Source: Parapedobacter koreensis
GTDB lineage: Bacteria; Bacteroidota; Bacteroidia; Sphingobacteriales; Sphingobacteriaceae
Assembly (NCBI RefSeq): GCF_900109365.1
Contig: NZ_FNZR01000007.1
Span: 124,001 to 188,000 of the forward strand
Length of the DNA: 64,000 nucleotides
Direction of reading: 5' to 3'
Part shown: positions 17,308 through 25,764 of the stretch, one piece after another
How the letters are laid out: each line of letters starts with the position of its first letter
Numbering within the stretch: position 1 is the first letter of the stretch
The notes under the pieces: model-generated
Told to the model about the DNA's origin: nothing
The model's input: the letters and a program-made list of their open reading frames with translations, nothing else
Databases searched by the model: none
Made by a program: the position numbers and the translations under genes

Positions 17308-18554
17308 AGTGCCACAGGTTGCATCAACGGATAGTCGTCTTTCAGGTTTTCGGGTGTGAGGCTGGGCAATACCCGCTCGGTACGGTCGAGCAGCGTGACC
17401 ATGAAGCTGCGGAACAGCAGCATGGCCATGGGATATTTCTCCACCACCATCGAATACAGGCTGACGGGCCGGTAAGGCACGTCGCCCTCTTTATCGTTAT
17501 CCAGGTCGTATCCTTCGTATTTATCCCAATAGTTGCGCTCAAAGGTATTGAGCACCAGCGAACCATTGGTGGCTACGTCAAAGGTGTTGTGGATGAAATT
17601 ATTCCGTGTCACGGTGTTGTCCATGCAACTGGCCTGTATTTTCAGTGCCCATCCGTTGTTTTCAAATCGATTGCGCTGGATACGGATACGGTTGCTCCCC
17701 TCCATGAGGATGCCCGTCGTATTCTTGGCAAATGTATTGTCCGCGATGTGGCTGTCGGTAATCTCCTTGAGCAGCAGTCCATACGCAGCATCGCCCCAGT
17801 TTTCGTTGAACACGTTGTGCTCCATCCGCACGTGCTTGGTGTACATCACCGCCACGCCGGCCCCATTGCCGGTAAACGTATTGCGGTAATAACCGTTGTC
17901 ATGCGAAAACATGAAATGCAACCCATAGCGGACATTCCGGTGCGATTGGTTGCCCTGCACATCGGTATGTGTCACAAATTCGAGGTAGATGCCGTCCCGG
18001 TGCCCCGTGATGGTGTTGCCTGCTATGTCCAAGCGATCGCATTTCCAGCCGTGTATCCCGTTGCCGATCAATTGTTCGGCCTTGCCATAGGCCACCAGCC
18101 GATTGTTGCGGATGGTGCAATTGCGGGCATTTTGCAGGTAAATGCCGAAGAAATTATCGTCCAGCACATTGTCCGTTATCATCACGTGATGGGTGTCGTA
18201 AATCTTGACACCCGCCATGTCTTTCATCGACGAATGGCCGGAACGGCAGATGGTAAACCCTTTGATGACAACATACGGGGCATGCACGGACACCGGCTCG
18301 TATTTTTGCTCCCCGTCGATGACCGGATTGCCCACACCCACGAGCATCAGCCGTTTGCGGATGCCGATGTTGCCTTCGCGGTACACGCCGCCGTCTACCT
18401 GAATGGTATCGCCGTCGGCTGCCAGCTCCAGGGCTTTGGTGATGGTGTGCACAGCATGTTGCTTGCCTACCTTGATGGTAGCGGCACGGGGCATGCCGAC
18501 TACCAACAGGCAAACACACAAACTCAACACATAGTTAACCCATCCGTTCATCAT
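17304..18554 (-). CDS. nosD: NosD, periplasmic beta-helix copper/sulfur-processing protein
   Basis: About 416 residues. A Sec signal peptide (VNYVLSLCVCLLVVGMPRAA) is followed by right-handed parallel beta-helix repeats of the CASH/PbH1 type, seen as a ladder of xxNxIxxN motifs (DNVLDDNFFGIYLQNARNCT and many more). It docks on NosFY to deliver what is needed for the CuZ site. The open frame begins with TTG at 18584 inside nosL, but the tandem ATGs at 18554 and 18551 directly precede the signal peptide and leave an 8-nt gap after nosL. The long antisense reading frame over this gene is a codon-usage shadow. Confidence 0.94.
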   Translation of the reverse strand: MMNGWVNYVLSLCVCLLVVGMPRAATIKVGKQHAVHTITKALELAADGDTIQVDGGVYREGNIGIRKRLMLVGVGNPVIDGEQKYEPVSVHAPYVVIKGFTICRSGHSSMKDMAGVKIYDTHHVMITDNVLDDNFFGIYLQNARNCTIRNNRLVAYGKAEQLIGNGIHGWKCDRLDIAGNTITGHRDGIYLEFVTHTDVQGNQSHRNVRYGLHFMFSHDNGYYRNTFTGNGAGVAVMYTKHVRMEHNVFNENWGDAAYGLLLKEITDSHIADNTFAKNTTGILMEGSNRIRIQRNRFENNGWALKIQASCMDNTVTRNNFIHNTFDVATNGSLVLNTFERNYWDKYEGYDLDNDKEGDVPYRPVSLYSMVVEKYPMAMLLFRSFMVTLLDRTERVLPSLTPENLKDDYPLMQPVAL

Positions 18555-18562
18555 GTTTATTC

Positions 18563-19009
18563 TTATTTCCACAAATCGTCCCAAGCGATTACCTCGCCCC
18601 CATATTCACTACGGGCAGCTTCCAAATCGACCTCGTTGACAAAGGCGGCAATATCGCCCCGCATGGGACTTTTAAGCGATTCGCTTTTCAGCAAAAACAG
18701 CTGTTCTGCCGGCAGCAGCTTGCCGTCATTGGTATAATCCGGCAGGTAAAATGCCGCAACATCTTCGCGGGATACACTCCCCGCCTGTATAAAGGCAACC
18801 ATGCACTGCGCATCGTCAAAAATATAGGCACGACCTTTCTTGGTGGCCAATTGGGTACCGAACCGTGCATCGCTCACCGTCATTCGGCAATGTGCACACT
18901 GGTCCTTGCCGAAGTTGATGGGTTTGGGACCATCGCTGCCGCAGGCCAGTAACCCAAAGGCCAGCAACAACACCGCCCTTATCGGACCGAACATCGTCTT
19001 GTTTCTCAT
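18563..19009 (-). CDS. nosL: NosL, outer-membrane or periplasmic copper-chaperone lipoprotein
   Basis: 148 residues. A lipoprotein signal (LLLAFGLLACGS, lipid Cys23) is followed by the NosL copper-binding motif DQCAHCRMTV near residue 36. The rest fits the NosL fold (FDDAQCMVAFI, YLPDYTNDGKL). NosL donates Cu(I) to NosZ. Its ATG overlaps the stop of the preceding membrane protein gene by 4 nt. Confidence 0.93.
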   Translation of the reverse strand: MRNKTMFGPIRAVLLLAFGLLACGSDGPKPINFGKDQCAHCRMTVSDARFGTQLATKKGRAYIFDDAQCMVAFIQAGSVSREDVAAFYLPDYTNDGKLLPAEQLFLLKSESLKSPMRGDIAAFVNEVDLEAARSEYGGEVIAWDDLWK

Positions 19010-19602
19010 GATTTCAAACTATTTTTAGCCAGCCGCCACTCGGCAAAGACACAATAGGCAAGCAGCACACCGCAGACCACGAATATCCAGCCGCCCACGG
19101 CCGGTATGGAAAACGCACCGAAGTTGAGCAGCTGCTTGAACCCAATCAGCGGGGGTTGGTACGCCATGCCTGGTACCTTGATGGGTGCATTGGGGTCGAG
19201 GTGGTGGCCGTAATCGTACTCCCACATCCAGAAGTCGACCATGGCGACAATGCCGAAAAGCAGGAATGCCACAAAAAGCATGTTGACAAGTTTCCTGCGC
19301 CCGACGGCCCCCACAGCGATAAATGCCAGCCCATACGCACCGATGATGTAGGGCAATACCGTAAACTCGATGAAATCATCGGCGTGCAGCGTCCGCATGC
19401 CGATGTAATGGTTGAGCCCGTTGATGATATCCACCTGCCCATCCAGCTTATAGCTGTAAATGAGTAGTTCAAGCCCTTCGGGATACTGTGCGGCATCCAG
19501 CTCGATGCGCCAGATCGGCAGGGCAATCACGGCAAACAGGGCCAGACCGCATACAATCAGTAGGGCTCTGTGCAGTTTGATGATGACATCGTTGCGTTTC
19601 AC
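19006..19602 (-). CDS. NosB-like membrane protein of clade II nos clusters
   Basis: 198 residues with four predicted transmembrane helices (about 12-32, 83-102, 108-127 and 167-188) and a conserved-looking periplasmic stretch with DFWMWEYDYGHHLDPNAPIKV. Clade II nos clusters typically carry a membrane protein of this size directly after nosZ, called NosB, with an essential but poorly defined role. I assign it by position and topology. It starts 11 nt after nosZ and overlaps nosL by 4 nt. The histidine- and tryptophan-rich loop could bind metal, which is speculation. Confidence 0.75.
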   Translation of the reverse strand: MKRNDVIIKLHRALLIVCGLALFAVIALPIWRIELDAAQYPEGLELLIYSYKLDGQVDIINGLNHYIGMRTLHADDFIEFTVLPYIIGAYGLAFIAVGAVGRRKLVNMLFVAFLLFGIVAMVDFWMWEYDYGHHLDPNAPIKVPGMAYQPPLIGFKQLLNFGAFSIPAVGGWIFVVCGVLLAYCVFAEWRLAKNSLKS

Positions 19603-19613
19603 GGTCTGTTCGT

Positions 19614-21596
19614 TTATTCCCCGGCAGACGGGTTCACACCGGTACTGAATGCAAGCTGTACATTACTTCCTTTGGGCGATACCCGCACATAACCCGACAT
19701 TTCCTGGTGCAGCGCACTGCAAAAGTCGGTGCAGTACATCGGGAATATCCCTGTACGGTCGGGCACCCATTTAAGCGTCTGCGTCTCGCCCGGCATCACG
19801 AGCAGCTCGCTGTTGCCCGCGCCCTTGATGGCGAAGCCATGCGGCATATCCCAGTCCTGCTCGATGTTGGTCACGTGGAAATACACCTCATCCCCCAGCT
19901 GGATACCCTCAATGTTATCCGGCGTAAAGTGCGACCGGATGGTGGTGAGGTAAACATGCACGGTATTACCGTTTCGTTCTACGCGGGCCTCGGATTCCCC
20001 CTTGGCGATATAAGGATGCTTGTTGGCATTGATGTCGTAGATTTTCACACTCCTGTCTTTAATCAGGTCGGCCGGAACTGCCTGTGCATAGTGCGGTTCG
20101 CCGATGGTCGGGAAATCCAGCAGCAGTTCCATCTTTTCGCCGCTGATGTCAAACAGCTGCGCAGCGTGGCAAAGCTCCGGGCCGGTGGGCAGGAAGCGGT
20201 CTTTCGTAATTTTGTTGTAAGCCACGAGGTATTTGCCATAAGGTTTTTTGGAGTTACCGCCGGCAACCATCAAGTGGCCAACGGAGTAATAGGTCGGCTG
20301 CCGATCGATCACTTCCAGTTTTTCGATGTTCCATTTTACAATTTCTGACGAAACAAAGAAAGAAGTATAGGCATTGCCCTTATCGTCAAACTCGGTATGC
20401 AAAGGACCCAACCCCGGCTTCTCTACCTCTCCGTGCAATGCCGATTCGTATTTTACAACAGGGATACCACCATACTGCTCTGCTTCAAAATCTTTATTAG
20501 CAATAGCATTCTGCAACTTATCGAAGCTGAAAACAGGAATTAAGGCGGCCAGTTTACCGCTTCCGATGATATACTCGCCCGTGGGGTTGACGTCGGTACC
20601 ATGCGGCGATTTCGGACAGGGAATCAAGTATGCCAGGTCTTCAAAATCGGCAACATCAAGCACTGTCACTTCCGTCTTGATTTCGGAAGTAGCCGAATGC
20701 GTCTCCTCGTTATACTTATTGTGGGCATACCGGACCGCTTGCTTCGTGCCCCTGCCGGCCTTGAAATATTCTTCGGCTTTTTTCCAATTGATCGCCAGGA
20801 TAAAATCCTTGTCATTTTGGGAAGCGCTTACTTCCAATAGCGTATGTGCCTGTTCAGAATTGTAGCAGCTGAGGAAAAGCCAACCGTTTGATTTACCTTT
20901 TCCGGCGCTGGACAAATCAAAATTCAATCCGGGGGTCTTCAACTGGAAGGCAATATCAAACTCGCCGGTTTCTTTGTCTACACGCACAAAGCTGATGTGT
21001 CCCTTGAAATTCTCCTTGTACGAGCTGATCGGCACATCGCCGCCCGGTCCGTCGGGCGGAACACTAAAACGGGTTGCTGCTATCACATACTCCGAGTTCT
21101 CGGTTGTAAACGGCGAACAGTGGTTGCCCCCGGTATTGGGAATCTCGATGATTTCGGCCGTGCGGTGAGTTGCCAGATCAATCCTTGCCAACCGCGGGGT
21201 ATTGTTGGAGTTGGCAAACATCCATTTGCCGTCTGGCATCCCGTCGGTAAACGACGCTTCGATGTGGTGCAGGTCGTCCCAGGGGATAAAACCATGCGAT
21301 GTCTCCAGCATGGGTTTGGTTTCTTCGCTGAATCCCCACCCTTTTTCGGGATCTACCGAAAACACAGGAATGACACGGAACAGCCGGCCACTTGGCAGGC
21401 CATAGACGCTCATCTGCCCACTGAATCCGCCCGACACGAAGTTGTAGAATTCGTCGTACTGCCCCGGCGGTACATACGTTCGTGCCGCGGCATTGCCGGT
21501 CACGGCACTTCCTGCCCCCCGGGGTTTGCAGGCGCTGAATGATATGGACACGACCATTGCGGCCAGCAACCATAATAGGTGTTTTCTTCGTTTCAT
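19614..21596 (-). CDS. nosZ: Nitrous oxide reductase, clade II (Sec-type, probable lipoprotein)
   Basis: Reduces N2O to N2, the last step of denitrification. The 660 residues begin with a Sec-type signal lacking a twin-arginine motif and ending in SFSACKP, so Cys23 may be lipidated. The seven-bladed propeller carries CuZ histidines such as His110 and His111 (DDLHHIEASFTDG, the clade II form). The C-terminal cupredoxin domain has the CuA motif CTDFCSALHQEM (Cys622, Cys626, His630, Met633), with an upstream DWDMPHGF. Electrons are probably supplied by the lipoprotein cytochrome c encoded 45 nt upstream. All catalytic motifs are intact, so it should be functional. Confidence 0.97.
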   Translation of the reverse strand: MKRRKHLLWLLAAMVVSISFSACKPRGAGSAVTGNAAARTYVPPGQYDEFYNFVSGGFSGQMSVYGLPSGRLFRVIPVFSVDPEKGWGFSEETKPMLETSHGFIPWDDLHHIEASFTDGMPDGKWMFANSNNTPRLARIDLATHRTAEIIEIPNTGGNHCSPFTTENSEYVIAATRFSVPPDGPGGDVPISSYKENFKGHISFVRVDKETGEFDIAFQLKTPGLNFDLSSAGKGKSNGWLFLSCYNSEQAHTLLEVSASQNDKDFILAINWKKAEEYFKAGRGTKQAVRYAHNKYNEETHSATSEIKTEVTVLDVADFEDLAYLIPCPKSPHGTDVNPTGEYIIGSGKLAALIPVFSFDKLQNAIANKDFEAEQYGGIPVVKYESALHGEVEKPGLGPLHTEFDDKGNAYTSFFVSSEIVKWNIEKLEVIDRQPTYYSVGHLMVAGGNSKKPYGKYLVAYNKITKDRFLPTGPELCHAAQLFDISGEKMELLLDFPTIGEPHYAQAVPADLIKDRSVKIYDINANKHPYIAKGESEARVERNGNTVHVYLTTIRSHFTPDNIEGIQLGDEVYFHVTNIEQDWDMPHGFAIKGAGNSELLVMPGETQTLKWVPDRTGIFPMYCTDFCSALHQEMSGYVRVSPKGSNVQLAFSTGVNPSAGE

Positions 21597-21641
21597 TGTT
21601 ATGGATGTTTAAGGTTATTAAAATCAATTCCGTTGTCTTTA

Positions 21642-22130
21642 TTAATTCACGCCGTCATTTTCCCGCATAAATTCCAATATCTTGCGGGCGTCCTCATCCG
21701 AAAGGTTTTGGTTGGGCATGCGTACCAAGCAGATTTCCAGCTGGGCCTGCAATTCAGGGTCTTTATCAATCATCGGATCCGGATTGGTGATGAAATTCAT
21801 GATCCACGCGGGCTGGTGTTTTTTGGTCACCCCCGACCAGCCCGGCCCGACCAGCCGTTCGCTGGTATATTTATGGCAGCTTGCGCACTTGACATCCGCG
21901 ATGAGTTTCCCTTCCTGTGCCAGTGCTGCATCCAGCGTGTTCCCCACATCGACCTTGTCAAACTTTCCCAAGCCCCGTTTCGGGTCATAGTCTGAAGGCT
22001 GTGCAGCCGTTGTCTGTGCGGATTGGCTGTCTGCGCTTTGTTTACCTCCCTGCGAGCAGGCATAAATCACGATGCCAAGCATCAGCAATAGCATTAGTTT
22101 CTTCTCGTTTAGTTGTGTTTTGTTAGCCAT
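21642..22130 (-). CDS. Lipoprotein c-type cytochrome of the nos operon (NosC-like)
   Basis: 162 residues. A lipoprotein signal ends in GIVIYAC (Cys25). A flexible Gln/Ser/Ala-rich linker leads to a single class I cytochrome c domain with heme motif CASCH near residue 82 and axial Met in VRMPNQNLSDEDA near 137. First gene of the nos operon, so it probably passes electrons to NosZ on the same membrane face. Clade II clusters often carry cytochromes here. Transcription is predicted from a -7 box at 22181-22188 under an Fnr-like site. Confidence 0.92.
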   Translation of the reverse strand: MANKTQLNEKKLMLLLMLGIVIYACSQGGKQSADSQSAQTTAAQPSDYDPKRGLGKFDKVDVGNTLDAALAQEGKLIADVKCASCHKYTSERLVGPGWSGVTKKHQPAWIMNFITNPDPMIDKDPELQAQLEICLVRMPNQNLSDEDARKILEFMRENDGVN

Positions 22131-22180
22131 GACGATCTGTTATTTTATGGTGCGTATGTGACTTATGTGATTTGTTTATG

Positions 22181-22188
22181 CAAAGTTA
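22181..22188 (-). promoter_or_regulatory. -7 box of the nos operon
   Basis: TAACTTTG on the minus strand (CAAAGTTA at 22181-22188), 50 nt upstream of the cytochrome start. No TTG is found at -33; a pseudo-palindrome lies there instead. Confidence 0.7.
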
Positions 22189-22209
22189 TCCTTGCCCGAC
22201 TCGTCCTTT

Positions 22210-22225
22210 TATGCGTACAGTCATA
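22210..22225. promoter_or_regulatory. Candidate Crp/Fnr-class site of the nos operon
   Basis: TATGCG-TACA-GTCATA, within a larger inverted repeat TTTATG-N8-CATAAA (22208-22227). It is 21 nt from the nos -7 box, centred about -43 relative to the predicted start of transcription. The GTCATA half matches the crp and nrdD sites well; the other half is weaker. Confidence 0.55.
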
Positions 22226-22341
22226 AAGCGAATCCATCTTGGATTTTTCAGCTTATTTGCATACCTTTGTCAATTATAAACACCTATTTTATAGTTATTT
22301 AAAAACAAAATACGGTTTCAGTGATTCCTGTCACCTCGCCA

Positions 22342-22357
22342 TGTGACGTGCGTCATT
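22342..22357. promoter_or_regulatory. Candidate Crp/Fnr-class site upstream of the crp gene
   Basis: TGTGAC-GTGC-GTCATT has a perfect TGACG/CGTCA core. It ends 20 nt before the crp -7 box, the class II activator position, and suggests autoregulation. Confidence 0.65.
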
Positions 22358-22377
22358 ATGGTAGCGTAGGTTACTTG

Positions 22378-22385
22378 TATCTTTG
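22378..22385 (+). promoter_or_regulatory. -7 box of the crp gene
   Basis: TATCTTTG at 22378-22385, 44 nt before the ATG at 22430. No TTG at -33. Confidence 0.7.
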
Positions 22386-22429
22386 CGATAGGTGTGCAAT
22401 TGTGCAACCTGGCTAAACATGCTTCAGCT

Positions 22430-23038
22430 ATGATTCCGACAGACTTGCTCATCCAAAGGGGTGCTTCTTACCGGAAGGCCACAACCGGAGACATCATCTT
22501 TAATGAAGGTGCACCAGCAGCGTATTATTACCAACTGGTGTCCGGCCGTGTGCGGTGGTGCAACATCACGGACGACGGACGGGAAATCCTGCACAAAGTG
22601 GTGGAAGCCGGGGAGAGTTTTGGCGAGTTTCCCCTGTTTGATGGAGGGACGTATGCTGCCAGCGCCATTGCCGATACACCCTGCCTGATGCTGCGGCTGT
22701 GCGTATCTTCCTTCCATCAATTGCTCAGGGAGCATCCCGATATTCACTTCGCATTCACAAAGTCATTGGTGCAGCATTTACGATTCAAGTTTTTACTGAC
22801 CGATCTATTGTCAAAGAATAGCCCGGAAACGGTGATTGCCAAGCTGATTAGCCATTTCAACCAGCAAGGGAAATTCATCTGCCAGGATTGCAACCGGCTC
22901 ATGCTTACCCGCCAGCAACTGGCCAACATGACCGGGCTGCGTGTAGAAACCATCATCCGAGCCATCAAGCATATGGAAAAGGAAGAACGGCTCAGCATCG
23001 TCAAGGGAAAAGTCTTTGTGCCGGCCGACGGCTTATGA
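22430..23038 (+). CDS. Crp/Fnr-family transcriptional regulator
   Basis: 202 residues with an N-terminal cyclic-nucleotide-binding-type domain (TGDIIFNEGAPAAYYYQLVSG, GESFGEFPLFDGG) and a C-terminal winged helix whose recognition region reads LTRQQLANMTGLRVETIIRAIKHMEKE. There is no N-terminal Fnr iron-sulfur Cys cluster, so it is closer to Dnr-type NO sensors or cAMP-independent Crp proteins. Two Cys lie in FICQDCNRL before the HTH. It is divergent from the nos operon and followed by an oxidase-like gene, making it the likely regulator of N2O respiration. I chose the ATG at 22430, since upstream in-frame codons are not family-like. Confidence 0.9.
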   Translation: MIPTDLLIQRGASYRKATTGDIIFNEGAPAAYYYQLVSGRVRWCNITDDGREILHKVVEAGESFGEFPLFDGGTYAASAIADTPCLMLRLCVSSFHQLLREHPDIHFAFTKSLVQHLRFKFLLTDLLSKNSPETVIAKLISHFNQQGKFICQDCNRLMLTRQQLANMTGLRVETIIRAIKHMEKEERLSIVKGKVFVPADGL

Positions 23039-23082
23039 GCCCGCTCATAAAAGCCTCGGAGAATAAGTGATATTTTGGCCAC

Positions 23083-24330
23083 GTGATTGATTTTCAAAAA
23101 AAAATAACGGTCCACCATTGGATGGTATTGGGCACATTAAGCCTCCTGCTGGTAGCAGCATCAGGATTGTTGATGCGGATGAAATTTTTAACCGCGCTGC
23201 CGGCAATCAACCAAAAATTCCTGCTGCATGCCCATTCGCATTTTGCATTCTCGGGGTGGATATCCCACGCATTGATGGTGCTCATCGCAGCGGCTGTATG
23301 CGGCACGGGAAGCCGCGAAAACCTACCGCGGAGATATCAGGTGCTTATCGCTGCCAACCTATTGGCCGCATACGGCATGCTGGTCAGTTTTTTCCTTCAG
23401 GGCTATGGATTTTATTCGATTTGCGCATCCACGCTTACCGTGGCGCTTTCCTATATTTTCGCCGTGAGGTGCTGGCGAGATACCGCACGGCCTATACTCG
23501 ACAGCCATACCCGGCGCTGGCTACGGGCAGCATTGTTTTTTTTGGTGCTTTCCTCGGTCGGCACATTTTTTTTGGCCTACCTGATGGCTTCCCACAACAC
23601 CGATTCCAAGCTGCAACTGACTGCTGTATACTTTTTTCTGCACTTTCAATACAATGGCTGGTTTTTCTTTGCCTGCATGGGATTATTCCACCATTGGCTA
23701 CGGCGCTGCGGAATCGTCGCCAAGCATCCGTCATTTGTGTTCTGGGCTTTTGCATGGTCTTGTATACCCACCTATTTCCTTTCGATACCCTGGTGGGATA
23801 TGCCCGGCTGGCTTTACACCATTGTGGTTGGCGCGGCAGCCATGCAAGCCATCGCGTGGGGCATCGGGTTGCATTCGTTGCCGGGGAAACTGATAGGGTA
23901 TACACATCGCCCCGCTGCGGTTGCAAAAGGATTGCTCATCGGGACCGCCATCGCTGCTACCATCAAAATCCTCCTCCAAGGGCTATCGGCCATCCCATCA
24001 TTGAGCCAGTTGGTCTATGGTTTCCGTCCCATTGTCATTGGTTACCTTCACCTTGTTTTGCTGGCCATCATCACACTTTTCATCATGGCCTATGCCTATA
24101 TGAATGAAAGTCTATTGATCAACCGCCGTGCGGTTGTCTCAACGGTGGTGCTCGCAACAGGTATTGTTTTGAATGAAGTGTTACTGTTTTTGCAGGGAGT
24201 ATCCGGGTTAATGGGTATTTTCATTGGCCATATCCCCTATGCTTTGGCCTGGGCAGCAGGTATCATGGTCGTTGGATTAGCGGGGTTGATTTGGAGTCAA
24301 TATATTTCCACATCTCCCATATCTTCTTAA
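23083..24330 (+). CDS. Second heme-copper-oxidase subunit I-like membrane protein
   Basis: 415 residues and about twelve predicted helices. Histidine-bearing helices include [18 protein letters not shown] (His49, His51, His53) and [23 protein letters not shown] (His188, His204, His205), reminiscent of NorB/subunit I-like proteins. It starts with GTG ([14 protein letters not shown]), 44 nt behind the crp gene, and is probably cotranscribed with it. I do not recognise an established enzyme. It is only distantly like the other oxidase-like protein at 12631-13908. Proposed association with NO or N2O metabolism is from context. The +1 frame ORF inside it is a shadow. Confidence 0.65.
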   Translation: MIDFQKKITVHHWMVLGTLSLLLVAASGLLMRMKFLTALPAINQKFLLHAHSHFAFSGWISHALMVLIAAAVCGTGSRENLPRRYQVLIAANLLAAYGMLVSFFLQGYGFYSICASTLTVALSYIFAVRCWRDTARPILDSHTRRWLRAALFFLVLSSVGTFFLAYLMASHNTDSKLQLTAVYFFLHFQYNGWFFFACMGLFHHWLRRCGIVAKHPSFVFWAFAWSCIPTYFLSIPWWDMPGWLYTIVVGAAAMQAIAWGIGLHSLPGKLIGYTHRPAAVAKGLLIGTAIAATIKILLQGLSAIPSLSQLVYGFRPIVIGYLHLVLLAIITLFIMAYAYMNESLLINRRAVVSTVVLATGIVLNEVLLFLQGVSGLMGIFIGHIPYALAWAAGIMVVGLAGLIWSQYISTSPISS

Positions 24331-24335
24331 CTTTG
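24328..24335 (+). promoter_or_regulatory. -7 box of fumC
   Basis: TAACTTTG at 24328-24335 overlaps the end of the upstream membrane-protein gene and ends 26 nt before the fumC ATG. No good -33 element. Confidence 0.6.
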
Positions 24336-24361
24336 TGGGCATAATCAAAAACAACAATTCC

Positions 24362-25759
24362 ATGTCATATAGAATAGAACACGATACCATGGGCGAGGTG
24401 CAAGTGCCTGCCGATAAGTATTGGGGTGCCCAGACCGAACGTTCGCGCAACAACTTTAAAATCGGACCGGCAGCTTCCATGCCCAAGGAAATTATCGAAG
24501 CCTTTGCTTACCTCAAAAAGGCTGCAGCATACACCAATGCAGACGCAGGTGTGCTGCCCGCAGAAAAACGGGATCTGATTGCACAGGTGTGCGACGAGAT
24601 CCTCGCCGGGCAACTGGCCGATCAGTTTCCACTGGTTATCTGGCAGACTGGCTCGGGCACACAGTCCAATATGAACGTGAATGAGGTGGTATCCAACCGT
24701 GCACATGTCATCCAAGGCAATAATTTGGGCGAAGGCAAGCCCTTCATCCATCCCAATGATGACGTAAACAAATCGCAGTCATCCAACGACACCTACCCCA
24801 CAGCCATGCACATCGCGGCGTACAAGAAAGTGGTGGAAACCACCATCCCCGGTGTAGGAAAGCTGCGCGATACGCTCAAGGCAAAGTCCGAAGCATTCGC
24901 CAATGTGGTCAAAATCGGCCGTACCCACCTCATGGATGCTACGCCGCTGACCCTGGGACAGGAATTTTCGGGGTATGTAGCCCAACTCGATTACGGTCTG
25001 AAAGCGCTTAAAAACACGTTGGCACACCTTTCCGAGCTGGCTCTGGGCGGTACTGCTGTCGGCACAGGCATCAACACACCCAAGGGTTATGCGGAGAACG
25101 TAGCCAAATACATTGCCGATTTTACGGGATTGCCATTCCGCACGGCCCCCAACAAATTCGAGGCGTTGGCGGCACATGATGCCATCGTGGAGACCCACGG
25201 CGCATTGAAGCAATTGGCCGTATCGTTGCATAAAATTGCTAACGATATCCGTATGCTGGCCTCCGGCCCACGCTCTGGCATCGGCGAAATCCTAATTCCA
25301 GAGAACGAACCCGGTTCGTCCATCATGCCCGGCAAAGTAAACCCCACGCAGTGCGAGGCGCTTACCATGGTCGCTGCACAGGTTATCGGCAATGACGTGA
25401 CTATCTCCTTCGGCGGTGCCAACGGCCATTATGAGCTTAACGTGTTCAAACCTGTCATGGCTGCCAACTTCCTGCAATCTGCTCAATTGATTGGTGATGC
25501 CTGCGTGTCATTCAACGATCATTGCGCCATCGGCATTGAACCCAGCTACGATGGCATCAAGAAGCATCTTGAAAATTCGCTCATGCTCGTCACGGCACTC
25601 AATCCGCATATCGGCTATGAAAATGCAGCGAAGATTGCCAAGAAAGCCCATAAGGAAAATAAATCCTTGCGCGGGGCCGCGTTGGAATTGGGCTTGCTCA
25701 CCAACGAGCAATTTGACGAATGGGTACGCCCGGAGGACATGATTGGCGGGTTGAAATAA
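24362..25759 (+). CDS. fumC: Class II fumarate hydratase
   Basis: Interconverts fumarate and malate in the citric acid cycle, without an iron-sulfur cluster. 465 residues with the lyase-superfamily motifs: [14 protein letters not shown], the substrate-binding [17 protein letters not shown] and the signature [15 protein letters not shown]. The start [13 protein letters not shown] at 24362 is typical; the frame opens at 24335 inside the promoter. A small lipoprotein gene follows after 5 nt. Confidence 0.96.
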   Translation: MSYRIEHDTMGEVQVPADKYWGAQTERSRNNFKIGPAASMPKEIIEAFAYLKKAAAYTNADAGVLPAEKRDLIAQVCDEILAGQLADQFPLVIWQTGSGTQSNMNVNEVVSNRAHVIQGNNLGEGKPFIHPNDDVNKSQSSNDTYPTAMHIAAYKKVVETTIPGVGKLRDTLKAKSEAFANVVKIGRTHLMDATPLTLGQEFSGYVAQLDYGLKALKNTLAHLSELALGGTAVGTGINTPKGYAENVAKYIADFTGLPFRTAPNKFEALAAHDAIVETHGALKQLAVSLHKIANDIRMLASGPRSGIGEILIPENEPGSSIMPGKVNPTQCEALTMVAAQVIGNDVTISFGGANGHYELNVFKPVMAANFLQSAQLIGDACVSFNDHCAIGIEPSYDGIKKHLENSLMLVTALNPHIGYENAAKIAKKAHKENKSLRGAALELGLLTNEQFDEWVRPEDMIGGLK

Positions 25760-25764
25760 TATAC

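Noticed and set aside
17319-18737. 472-codon open frame on the plus strand across nosD and nosL
   Set aside because: Fully antisense to two genes with clear NosD and NosL motifs. Its translation is His/Val-rich with no recognisable domain, as expected for a codon-usage shadow.
22157-22172. TGTGAC-TTAT-GTGATT as another Fnr-class site near the nos operon
   Set aside because: The two halves are direct rather than inverted, and it lies downstream of the -7 box.
23118-24107. 329-codon frame in the +1 register of the oxidase-like gene
   Set aside because: Cys/Arg/His-rich composition with no hydrophobic helices, whereas the other frame gives a coherent membrane protein.
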